64,000 nucleotides of DNA. Source: Halorubrum sp. CSM-61 (GTDB lineage Archaea; Halobacteriota; Halobacteria; Halobacteriales; Haloferacaceae). Location of the stretch: positions 313,476-377,475 of the forward strand of contig NZ_RJJW01000002.1 in the NCBI RefSeq assembly GCF_003781945.1, written 5' to 3'. Each line of letters begins with the position of its first letter. Position 1 is the stretch's first letter. Made by a program: the position numbers and the translations under genes. Below, piece by piece: positions 56,585 to 64,000 of this stretch. Below the pieces are notes generated by a model, which was not told where the DNA came from, ran no database searches, and worked only from the letters and a program-made list of their open reading frames with translations.

Positions 56585-56719
56585 ATGGACCAGCGGACGA
56601 TCACCTATCGAACGAAAGCACGCGCCTCGCACTATTACGGCGTCTACCCCGACGCTGTCATGCGATTAGAAGACTACGGGCGCGACGGGATAGCGACCCC
56701 GACCCGGAAAAGTTGGTAA
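56585..56719 (+). pseudogene. Fragment (5' part) of an unknown small gene, copy 3
   Basis: An ATG frame, MDQRTITYRTKARASHYYGV, YPDAVMRLEDYGRDG, matches copy 2 at 54692 and the bases upstream are also similar (56536 on). After GRDG the sequence diverges and stops after ATPTRKSW, just before the integrase gene. The junction looks like a recombination point. Confidence 0.55.
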
Positions 56720-56775
56720 TACGCTGAACGGGTGTCGAAGGCCGCGTAGTCGTGTGGTTCGAAACCGATCGAACC

Positions 56776-57789
56776 ATGGAACTCGAACCAATCGACCCCG
56801 AAACGGCGTTCGAGCTGTATATCGCGGAGAAAAAAAAAACTTCGGTTGCGGAGGCGACGGTCGTCTCTCACAAGTCACGTCTGAGTTTCCTGCTCAGATG
56901 GTGTGAGGAGCGCGAGATAGAGAACCTGAACGAACTGACCAGGCGGAGACTTCAGGAGTTTCGACTCTGGCGGCGCAACGTCGGCGACCTCACGAAGGTG
57001 AGCGAGAAGACGCAGATGGACACGCTACGCGTCTTCGTGAAGTGGCTAGAGTCAATCGACGCTGTTGAACAGAATCTTCATAAGAAGGTCCTCTCGCCGG
57101 ATATCACATCTCAAGAGAATAGTCGCGACGTGATGCTCGAAACTGACGACACTGAAGCGATGCTCGCGTACCTCGAGCGATACGAGTACGCCTCAATCAA
57201 CCACGTGACTGCGACGCTCCTGTGGCACACGATGCTCCGGATGGGCTCGGTGCGAGCGCTCGACATCAAAGACTACGACCCGGAAGAGCAGTCGCTACGG
57301 CTTCGGCATCGACCTGATACCGGCACACCACTCAAGAACAAGCAAGAAGGCGAGCGAATCATTGCCGTCTCAGGTGAGGTCTGTCTCGTTCTCGACGACT
57401 GGAACCGCGAACAACGGCCCGAAGTCATGGACGACTACGGTCGGAACCCGCTTCTCACGACAAGAAACGGGCGGGTTGCGAAGTCTACCCTCCGAAAGTA
57501 CTGCTACCAGATGACTCGTCCGTGTGAGTACGGCCAAGAGTGTCCGCACGACCGCGACACGACTGACTGTGCAGCCCTAGAGAAGAGTGGAGCATCGAGG
57601 TGTCCGTCTAGTGTTAGTCCGCATCCGTTCCGTCGTGGCGCGATCACGCACTACCTACAGAGTGACGTGCCCGAGACGGTGGTCGGCGACCGGGCGAACG
57701 TGACGTCCGACGTTATCGACCAACACTACGACCAGCGCTCGCAGAAAGAGAAGATGGAACAACGGAGGGGATACCTCGACGACATCTAA
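56776..57789 (+). CDS. Tyrosine recombinase/integrase (haloarchaeal type)
   Basis: A 337-residue site-specific recombinase. The N-terminal SAM-like DNA-binding domain (ATVVSHKSRLSFLLRWCEER, EKTQMDTLRVFVKWLES) is followed by the catalytic part: Arg in LRMGSVRALDI, HxxR in HPFRRGAITHYL, and nucleophile Tyr in VIDQHYDQRSQ. A Cys/His-rich insertion (CEYGQECPHDRDTTDC...RCPSS) may bind zinc. It is closely related to the integrase at 59109. An upstream in-frame GTG at 56752 is an alternative start. Confidence 0.9.
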   Translation: MELEPIDPETAFELYIAEKKKTSVAEATVVSHKSRLSFLLRWCEEREIENLNELTRRRLQEFRLWRRNVGDLTKVSEKTQMDTLRVFVKWLESIDAVEQNLHKKVLSPDITSQENSRDVMLETDDTEAMLAYLERYEYASINHVTATLLWHTMLRMGSVRALDIKDYDPEEQSLRLRHRPDTGTPLKNKQEGERIIAVSGEVCLVLDDWNREQRPEVMDDYGRNPLLTTRNGRVAKSTLRKYCYQMTRPCEYGQECPHDRDTTDCAALEKSGASRCPSSVSPHPFRRGAITHYLQSDVPETVVGDRANVTSDVIDQHYDQRSQKEKMEQRRGYLDDI

Positions 57790-57896
57790 AGGCACTCTCG
57801 GGCGCGGTCGCTGACTCTCCCACAGAACCATCCAATATAAATCAAACCGCCTTTTTCATATAAAGTTTAAATAGATAGAGAAACATATCCTTTGCT

Positions 57897-58589
57897 ATGA
57901 AAAGTAGCTCGAATATTATGGCCGAAGACGGGTTACAGATACTTCTCGATATACCGGCCCAAAGCGGGAATTTATTCGGTAGTACGGCCACAGACACAGT
58001 TCTCTCTTTTTTATCTCGCCATCATACCCAGGAGTTCTCGATTAGTGACCTCGTCGAGGCAGTGGACTATTCGCAGCCGAGCGTCTCCAAGGCGGTAACC
58101 GTACTCTCCGAAAACGATCTCGTCGTCGAACGACGCGAGGGCAACACTCGATGGGTCCGGATCAATCACGAGCGGCTCCACGTCCCAGACGATCCCTATT
58201 TACAGATTCCTCAGGTCGAGTTTCAAGAACCCGTGAGAGCAGCGGTAACCGAACTCCGCGAGGAACTCGCCGACGTGATCGGGGTCGTTCTGTACGGTAG
58301 CGTCGCGCGAGGCGAAGCGGACCGGCGGAGTGACATCGATCTCTGGGTGCTCGTCGAGGAAGAGCGAATGGCAAACCAGCGAGCGGCGAATCAGGTCAAA
58401 CAGGCACTCGAAGACGAGGAGTTCGAGAACGGTCGGTACGAATACGAGATCGACGTCGAGGCGCTTCAGGCGGTCCCGAAGTACGTCTCCGAGATACGGG
58501 AGGTGCTCAGCGACGGGATCGTAATCCACGAGACGGAGAAGTTCCAGACGGTCCGGAACATGGTTTTCCACGGTGATATCGATGAGTGA
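57897..58589 (+). CDS. HTH-MNT nucleotidyltransferase (antitoxin of a HEPN/MNT pair)
   Basis: A 230-residue fusion. The first 85 residues are a winged helix (FSISDLVEAVDYSQPSVSKAVTVLSENDLVVERREGNTRW). The second part is a minimal nucleotidyltransferase with YGSVARGEADRRSDIDLWV, the GSx10DxD metal site. MNT antitoxins of type VII systems modify their HEPN toxin by adding AMP; the HTH adds possible autoregulation. A TATA-like catataaag lies about 35 bases upstream. The stop overlaps the HEPN start by eight bases. Confidence 0.85.
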   Translation: MKSSSNIMAEDGLQILLDIPAQSGNLFGSTATDTVLSFLSRHHTQEFSISDLVEAVDYSQPSVSKAVTVLSENDLVVERREGNTRWVRINHERLHVPDDPYLQIPQVEFQEPVRAAVTELREELADVIGVVLYGSVARGEADRRSDIDLWVLVEEERMANQRAANQVKQALEDEEFENGRYEYEIDVEALQAVPKYVSEIREVLSDGIVIHETEKFQTVRNMVFHGDIDE

Positions 58590-59094
58590 GGAGTCCGATC
58601 CGCGGGATATCCGGACGGCTCTCGATGCGGCTATCGACGCGTTCAACGAGGAGGGATTCGGCGTCCCGAACCGCGAGGACGCGATCTCGACCGGCGACGA
58701 TTGGAAGACACAGCTCACGAAGGCGTGTCGGCTGCTGGATGCGGTCGCACGGATCGACGGAGAGGGACACTACACCGCTGCCATCGAACTTTGCTTCGGG
58801 GCGACCGAGCGGTCTATCGAGGCCTATGCCCTCGCAGTCGGTGGTGATGAACTGGACGATTTCTACGATCACACGCACTGTTACGACCGGGCAGCGGACC
58901 TCGGCCTGCTCTCGCGGACGGCGACACGGGAGCTTCGGGGACTCTACGACGACAACAGGACGGACAGCTACTACGGCGGCAAGCGGCCCACAGAGAAGCA
59001 AGCGGATAGTGTGTATGCGCTCTCTCGCAGCGTTCACCAGTACGTCACGGATCAGATACGGGAAGGCGGCGTCTGTGTCTGCGACACTCGATAG
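58582..59094 (+). CDS. HEPN-domain protein (putative toxin partner)
   Basis: A 170-residue helical protein with HEPN-like segments (DWKTQLTKACRLLDAVARID, YTAAIELCFGATERSIEAYAL, CYDRAADLGLLSRTATRELR). HEPN ribonucleases carry R-x4-6-H; the corresponding stretch reads NRTDSYYGGKRP, with Tyr in place of His. That Tyr could be the AMP-acceptor or the motif may be degenerate. Overlap with the MNT gene shows co-translation. Confidence 0.78.
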   Translation: MSEESDPRDIRTALDAAIDAFNEEGFGVPNREDAISTGDDWKTQLTKACRLLDAVARIDGEGHYTAAIELCFGATERSIEAYALAVGGDELDDFYDHTHCYDRAADLGLLSRTATRELRGLYDDNRTDSYYGGKRPTEKQADSVYALSRSVHQYVTDQIREGGVCVCDTR

Positions 59095-59108
59095 CCGGGA
59101 CGTAACGA

Positions 59109-60224
59109 CTAGGTGTACGATGAGCCACGACCGTCGACGTCGTCGAAGGCTTCCTGCCGCTGCTTCATTTTGTCCTCTTTCGACCGCACGTCGTAGTGCT
59201 GGTCGATAATTGTCGGCGAGACGTTACACCGGTCGCTGACGATTTCGACCGGAACGCCTGCCCGGAGCAGCTGCGTGATGTATCCTCGTCGGATCGGATG
59301 GGGCGTCACGCTCGACGGGCAACGTGCGGCTCGTGCCTCGTTCTTGACGGCTTCGCAGTCGTCGGGGTCGCGGTCATGCGGACACTCCCGACCTATCGCG
59401 CACGGCCGTGACCACCGGTAGACGTAGGTACGGATGGTCGACGTCCCCACGCGACCCCGCTGTGTCGCGAGGAGCGGCTTTCGGCCGTGGTCATCGACGA
59501 CGTCTGGGCGTCGCTGTTCGAGGTAGTCGTCGATCACGTCACACGCTTCTTCACTGATTGCGACGCGACGCTCACCCGGCTCCTTGTTCTTGATTGGCGT
59601 ATCTGAGTCCGGACGATGATGGATCTCGATGTGGGGCGTCTCCGCATCGGCTTGGTAGTCGCCCACGTCGAGGGCACGAGCTCCTCCCAAGCGTACACCC
59701 GTTTCCGTGAGGACGACCCAGCAGACGTGCTCCGTTGTGGCGTACTCGTATCGCTCGAGGTAGGCGAGGACCTCTTGGGCGCGTTCCGCGTTGAGCACGG
59801 TCTCTCGCGCGTTCTCACCGTTGTCTAGGTTCGGTGAGTCGACCTTGCGGTACAGTCCAGACTCGACGGCGTCGATGGTCTCGCACCACTCGATGAACAC
59901 GCGCAGCGAGTCCATCTGCGTCTTTTCGCTGACGACGTTGAGATCTTCGCGCCGCCACACGCGGAACTCGTGGAGGTCGCGAGCGGAGAGCTGGTCGAGC
60001 GTGTCGATGCCTTGGTCGTCACACCAGTCAACGAAGAAGCCGAGCCGAGAGCGATGGGCATCGACGGTCGCTTCCTGGCAGTCGCGGGCCTTGTCGTCGA
60101 GATAGAGTTCGAGTGCTCGTTCTGGATCGGTCGGTTCGAGCGATTCGGTCGTCTGCTCGAGCAGTTCCTCGAGACGATTCTCCAAGCTGTGCGACTCGGC
60201 GATGGAAGGGACCTCATTGGACAC
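59109..60224 (-). CDS. Second tyrosine recombinase/integrase
   Basis: A 371-residue paralogue of the integrase at 56776, in the opposite orientation. Shared segments include EKTQMDSLRVFIEWCETIDAVE, AYLERYEYATTEHV, CAIGRECPHDRDPDDC and RCPSSVTPHPIRRGYITQLL. Catalytic residues are Arg of GGARALDV, His/Arg of HPIRRG and Tyr of IIDQHYDVRSKED. A GTG start at 60224 is two bases after the stop of a ribbon-helix-helix gene, forming an operon. The two integrases bracket the HTH-MNT/HEPN pair. Confidence 0.9.
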   Translation of the reverse strand: MSNEVPSIAESHSLENRLEELLEQTTESLEPTDPERALELYLDDKARDCQEATVDAHRSRLGFFVDWCDDQGIDTLDQLSARDLHEFRVWRREDLNVVSEKTQMDSLRVFIEWCETIDAVESGLYRKVDSPNLDNGENARETVLNAERAQEVLAYLERYEYATTEHVCWVVLTETGVRLGGARALDVGDYQADAETPHIEIHHRPDSDTPIKNKEPGERRVAISEEACDVIDDYLEQRRPDVVDDHGRKPLLATQRGRVGTSTIRTYVYRWSRPCAIGRECPHDRDPDDCEAVKNEARAARCPSSVTPHPIRRGYITQLLRAGVPVEIVSDRCNVSPTIIDQHYDVRSKEDKMKQRQEAFDDVDGRGSSYT

Positions 60225-60226
60225 GG

Positions 60227-60487
60227 TTACTCCAACCTCTCGAGCATTTTCTTGACGAATTCATCTGGTGATTCTTCGGATAGATCCGTTGTCGTCGGCT
60301 GGTCAGGATCTTGGGTAGGGGAAGATTCGAGTGCTCGAAGATCGTGGGAATTCCGGTCGATGTGTTCCTCGATAACGCTCTCGAGGTATGCCGAGACGGT
60401 GAGGTCACACTCCTCGGCAGCACGGGTGATCTTGATCTTCGAGTCCGATTTGATACGAGCGGCGACCGATTCAGTGCGATTGGTCAC
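60227..60487 (-). CDS. Ribbon-helix-helix regulator upstream of the integrase
   Basis: An 86-residue protein whose N-terminal half (ESVAARIKSDSKIKITRAAE, ECDLTVSAYLESVIEEHID) is a ribbon-helix-helix or MobC-like DNA-binding segment, followed by an acidic tail. It starts an operon with the integrase. A TATA-like cctatatc on the minus strand is about 26 bases upstream, so translation is probably leaderless. Confidence 0.75.
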   Translation of the reverse strand: MTNRTESVAARIKSDSKIKITRAAEECDLTVSAYLESVIEEHIDRNSHDLRALESSPTQDPDQPTTTDLSEESPDEFVKKMLERLE

Positions 60488-60527
60488 GCCAGTGCGCAGA
60501 CCGAACGTACTGATATAGGTTAGTCAG

Positions 60528-60742
60528 AATTGGTGGTTGGGCGGCCTATATTCACCAATTCCTGCCAATGTATGCTGTAAACCCGGTATAGAAATGACAG
60601 AATGAGCTATTCTGCCACCAATTATGGTTCTGTATTTGTGTCTGGTTACCAACTACAGAGGCGAGATCACAGGTTATCTACCAACTCATATCGACGAGCG
60701 ATCTATCTCGTCAAATCGCCATACTGCACGTCTATATTGGTG
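60528..60742. promoter_or_regulatory. Repeated caccaatt/aattggtg motif upstream of the RHH-integrase operon
   Basis: The octamer aattggtg occurs at 60528-60535, its complement caccaatt at 60553-60560 and 60616-60623, and attggtg again at 60736-60742. The first two form an inverted repeat with a 17-base spacer just upstream of the RHH promoter. They are plausible operators of the RHH protein. The remaining 60488-60944 sequence contains no convincing gene. Confidence 0.4.
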
Positions 60743-60944
60743 TTTGATATCCCAGAAAGAGGTTCGTCCACTCACGAAAAAAGCATCAATATCAGGGTAT
60801 TCGTGGCGGGAAAGTTCTCGCGCGACATTGATGAGTTGATTCGATCAGTTCGTTCTGGACGCCCACTAGCTTGGAGGAGTACCCAAACTCGGTCTGGTCG
60901 CCACTATCAGCAGAACTAACAAGATATCCGAAGTGGCGTGACTC

Positions 60945-61997
60945 GTGGAGACCACTAGCGGCCTCCGGCACAATCAGTCCGTAACGGGTCCGTTGGAGGT
61001 GACGGTCCACGACGTCAACACCCATCCCAAGCCGCCTCGAGACGTGGAACTCATCGCGACTGATGCTGACGGGGTGGAGATACAGGTCGTTACTTGGAAG
61101 AAACACGACGTAACGGTCGAGTGGGAGGTCGGTGCTACGTACGCGATCAGGGGCGGAAGAGCGAAGCGATACATCGACGCTTCGGGTCCGGAGCTTCGGA
61201 TCCACAGTAACGCGGATTTTGCTGTCGAGCGGGTTACATCCGAATCAGACCGGTTACGGCTCCTCTTCCTCGGCGATACGCACGTCGGGTATCGCCATCG
61301 GGCGTCAAATACCAAGCCGCCGTGGGCCCAAGATGTGGACAACAGACAAACGTTCAGTCGGAGTCTCGCCCGTGCTCGGGGCCTCGACGTCGACGCGGTC
61401 GTCCACGCTGGCGACGTGTTCGACCACGAAATAACCCGAAACGATAGGGATCACGTTCGCGAGGAGATCCGACGCACCCACGATGCGGGGATCCCGCTGT
61501 ACTACATCCACGGGAACCACGACAACGAAGCGGGTAACAGGACGTTACGTCAGGGTCCGAGAATCCATATCGGTGGTGAGACCGCAGTGTTCGGCGACGG
61601 TGTCGTCCGACTTTCTGGACTTGACTACGGTGCGGGAGAGTTTTCGAGTCCGCAGCCGGAGAAGCCGGGCGACGATGGGGCATCGGTATCGATCCTTGTT
61701 ATACACGACACGCCGTATCCGGCAGTCGACGAGAACGGATCTCCGATCCATCGGACTGATCCGAATCATCTTGATCTCAGGGAGTTTCTCGACTCGGCTG
61801 AGGAGTGGTTGGACCTGATCGTCTCGGGGCATCTACACGTCGGGAGCCGCGCTTCGATAGCGGGCTACGAGACGCCTCTCATCGTCACGGGCCCGACTGC
61901 GGAGATTAGCACATCGACACAGGAGAACACTCCTTCCACCTGGTTGGTGACGGTGCTGAACGGAGAGGTTCAGGTTGAGCGGCAGCGATTGGTATGA
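60945..61997 (+). CDS. OB-fold plus Mre11-like metallophosphoesterase
   Basis: A 350-residue protein. The first 90 residues form an OB-fold-like nucleic-acid-binding domain (PLEVTVHDVNTHPKPPRDVE, VEWEVGATYAIRGGRAKRY). A calcineurin-like phosphoesterase follows: FLGDTHVGYRHR, HAGDVFDHE, YIHGNHDNE, ILVIHDTPYP and VSGHLHVGSR, carrying all metal ligands of Mre11/SbcD-type nucleases. A DNA end-processing or RNA-cleaving role is inferred. The first codon is taken as GTG at 60945, but this is uncertain. It is convergent with a GmrSD-type gene. Confidence 0.78.
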   Translation: METTSGLRHNQSVTGPLEVTVHDVNTHPKPPRDVELIATDADGVEIQVVTWKKHDVTVEWEVGATYAIRGGRAKRYIDASGPELRIHSNADFAVERVTSESDRLRLLFLGDTHVGYRHRASNTKPPWAQDVDNRQTFSRSLARARGLDVDAVVHAGDVFDHEITRNDRDHVREEIRRTHDAGIPLYYIHGNHDNEAGNRTLRQGPRIHIGGETAVFGDGVVRLSGLDYGAGEFSSPQPEKPGDDGASVSILVIHDTPYPAVDENGSPIHRTDPNHLDLREFLDSAEEWLDLIVSGHLHVGSRASIAGYETPLIVTGPTAEISTSTQENTPSTWLVTVLNGEVQVERQRLV

Positions 61998-62053
61998 GCC
62001 GGCTCTGTGGTCCCCCAACTATGTTTTCGACAGTCCTCAAGCAGGAGGTGAAA

Positions 62054-64000
62054 TCACTTCAGATCCATCTCTGCTTCGAACTGCTCGCGTTGCGCAGAAT
62101 CGAGCGTGAGAACCCATTCGAACTGGTCTCCTGCCCACGATGGGGACATGATCGAGTGGCGGAACTCCTTGGAGTGTTTCGACGTCAGCCCCGCGAGAAT
62201 ACCTGAAAGACCGCTACTGCCACCGACCGTCTCCCCGTACTCGTCTTCCATCCGTTCGATCAGGTCGTCGGTGAGCAACGGCTCTTCTGCGGCGTACAGA
62301 ACGCGGAACATCGCCTCCTGTTTGCTGGTGAGGCGGTCGAAGAAATCAGGTGGGAACCACCCGACAAACTCATCAGGGGCATCCGTTGAATCCGGCTCGG
62401 AGGACGCGGGATCGGTGGACCAGTGATCGAGCGCGAATTCGACAAGCGTGTCGGTCCGCTCGTCGATGGCCGACTGCCCGAAGGTGTCGAACGCCGCGAG
62501 TTCCCGCTGGACACGTAACGACGAGGAGGCATACTCTTTTTCGCGTCCACCGCTGGCGTGTTTCTTCTCGGAGAAGGGAAGATTGCCGTACGAGCTGTTC
62601 CAGTATCTACTGGCGAGCGTGAGGTTCCCGAGGCGGTGGACGTGTTCGTCGAACTCGTCGACAAGACTCTCCGGAATCGCATCAGTAGGAAGCTTTCGAG
62701 CAAGAATGTGTTCAACTTGGAACTCAGTCGAGAGGATATGTCCCGGACTCGTCAGGACCTCCTCACCAGCTTCGGACTCAACCTGTTGTCCGTAGCGATA
62801 GAGGAGGTACTTCGTGTCTCGGCTTGACGTACTCTGGTAGAAGTTTGGATCGCGGAGCCGACGCTCGAACCGGTCGTCGTCTGTGTATCGCTCCGTGATT
62901 GAGTCGAGTCGTTCGACAACAGTCTCGGGATCGATCGACTGTGTAGTGTGAACGTCGTGGGCGAGTCGGACCAGTCGGCCTCGACCCGTGTCCGAACGCC
63001 TCGAGTCGATCGCGTACATCCGGAATACGAGCGTTTCACACGCGTCGACGATGTCAGCAAAGCCATCGGGGTCATCACCAGCGAACTTCAGGTACGATGC
63101 CATCAGGACGGGGAGAACGTTCGCCAGTCGCCCGAGCTCCAAGAGTCGCGTGAGAGCGGGCTCGACAGAGTCTGGCACGTCCGGCTGGAGTATCGCAGCA
63201 AACGCCGTAGCAGCCTCACGGAGGTCCTGGACATACGAGTCAATTCCTGACTGGACGGCATCGAGTTCACCGGCACGGTACTGCTCGCGGAGCCGGTCTT
63301 TCAGTGTCCCGAATCCGTTGAAATACTCATTAGAATTATAGCCGTCGTACATCCCCCAGTGGAATCGGAGGAAACTGTCCTCGTCGAAGTCATTCACCCG
63401 ATTATGGCCGGTGTTGAAAACGAACAGATCTCGGAAGATGCTCCCAAACCGCTGCTTGATCTTGGTTTCAAGGGCACCGTCGTTGCTGGAGCGGTCGTCC
63501 ATGTACATCAGGAAGCTCTTCGTTTTGTCGAGCGTCGACAGCGGCCGGCCGCGGTCGTTAAGACTCTCGAATATCGAAGCCGCCTCGGAGCCGTCATCGA
63601 TTTCGACGACGTTGATCCGGCAGTCGTATCGGAGCGTCTCAGCGAGATCAAGTACGGCGTCCTGGTCCTCGAGCGCCTCGAATCCCTCTGTGAAGAAGTC
63701 AGTGGCGGCCTTGAGCCGCGTCTGTGACGGGGTCTCTGGATCGATAGATGAGGATCCAAGTAATCCGTCACGGAAATACTCGGTATCTTGATCCTGCGGA
63801 AGTAATCGCGGCCGTTCCTCGACAGGGAAGAGTAGGTTATCCTCGTCAAGCGTCGCCGCGACCGTGTCATCAAACTTCGAAGCGACGTACAGAAAGATGA
63901 TTGCCGATGTCAGACGCTGTTGGCCGTCCACGACGTCGTACTTATCAAATCGACGTCGACGATCCGTCTCGAACTGCGTGTCCTGCTTGCGAAGAATGAT
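62054..64000 (-). CDS. GmrSD-type restriction protein (DUF262-DUF1524), N-terminus beyond window
   Basis: At least 648 residues, open through the right edge. The DUF262 motif is YDVVDGQQRLTSAIIFLY, followed by FESLNDRGRPLSTLDKTKSF. Later comes the DUF1524 HNH-like part FQVEHILARKLP, with EHVHRLGNLTLASRYWNSSYGNLPFSEKK. A C-terminal winged-helix-like region ends EQFEAEMDLK. Single-chain GmrSD proteins are type IV restriction enzymes cutting modified (for example glucosylated) phage DNA with NTP hydrolysis. The start codon lies outside the window. Confidence 0.88.
   Translation of the reverse strand: MILRKQDTQFETDRRRRFDKYDVVDGQQRLTSAIIFLYVASKFDDTVAATLDEDNLLFPVEERPRLLPQDQDTEYFRDGLLGSSSIDPETPSQTRLKAATDFFTEGFEALEDQDAVLDLAETLRYDCRINVVEIDDGSEAASIFESLNDRGRPLSTLDKTKSFLMYMDDRSSNDGALETKIKQRFGSIFRDLFVFNTGHNRVNDFDEDSFLRFHWGMYDGYNSNEYFNGFGTLKDRLREQYRAGELDAVQSGIDSYVQDLREAATAFAAILQPDVPDSVEPALTRLLELGRLANVLPVLMASYLKFAGDDPDGFADIVDACETLVFRMYAIDSRRSDTGRGRLVRLAHDVHTTQSIDPETVVERLDSITERYTDDDRFERRLRDPNFYQSTSSRDTKYLLYRYGQQVESEAGEEVLTSPGHILSTEFQVEHILARKLPTDAIPESLVDEFDEHVHRLGNLTLASRYWNSSYGNLPFSEKKHASGGREKEYASSSLRVQRELAAFDTFGQSAIDERTDTLVEFALDHWSTDPASSEPDSTDAPDEFVGWFPPDFFDRLTSKQEAMFRVLYAAEEPLLTDDLIERMEDEYGETVGGSSGLSGILAGLTSKHSKEFRHSIMSPSWAGDQFEWVLTLDSAQREQFEAEMDLK

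Noticed and set aside
60602-60919. A 105-codon open frame upstream of the phosphoesterase
   Set aside because: The composition is not haloarchaeal (few acidic residues), no motif is recognisable, and it overlaps another equally weak frame and the caccaatt motifs.

Overview
The window is a piece of a haloarchaeal genome, most likely Halorubrum or a close relative. Base composition is very GC-rich and the proteins are strongly acidic. Many genes look leaderless, with a TATA-like element about 25-30 bases before the start codon. The gene content is haloarchaeal: CCT-type thermosome, PCNA, Hjc, a HalOD1 protein, LDH-like malate dehydrogenase, bacterial-type LigA and UvrB, and a GntP permease.

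From 1 to about 29.6 kb most genes are core housekeeping: larB, hisG, the ribosome-biogenesis pair KH protein/rio1, hjc, a phosphohexomutase, pcn, a membrane histidine kinase, an MFS exporter, mdh, an unusual membrane protein with five DUF1508 repeats, an amidohydrolase, ligA, gntP, an ABC exporter, a VapBC pair, metY and an SPFH protein. A dead tnpB remnant of an IS200/IS605 element lies at 3.3-4.05 kb.

From 29.6 to 33.1 kb there is a lower-GC island with a class I ribonucleotide reductase (nrdB-nrdA, virus-like and lacking an ATP cone). It is bracketed by two degraded copies of the 3' end of the SPFH gene and by a solo IS200/IS605 right end. A second, almost identical solo right end at 37.05 kb directly precedes a truncated membrane-protein gene. 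Core genes then resume: uvrB, thermosome, a LUD protein, tRNA-Lys, M20 and M29 peptidases, pheS-pheT, a MinD-like pair, and queD-queE-queC for archaeosine precursor synthesis.

From about 53.7 kb to the end the window is an accessory and defence region of lower GC. It holds a Doc-type toxin with a tiny downstream ORF, three broken copies of one unknown small gene, two related tyrosine recombinases, an HTH-nucleotidyltransferase/HEPN pair, an OB-fold metallophosphoesterase and a GmrSD (DUF262-DUF1524) protein that runs off the window.

The most striking non-genic signal is a family of five dispersed elements of about 330-620 bp, called R1-R5 here (near 3.1, 7.3, 15.7, 44.0 and 56.1 kb). They share conserved blocks in a fixed order. 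Four of them have a long-range stem whose two arms differ between copies but still pair. They carry many perfect hairpins with mostly 3-nt loops at matching slots, TATA-like sequences at the outer ends, and a tail module that is often repeated. I do not recognise this family. It may be a mobile structured RNA or a non-autonomous element.
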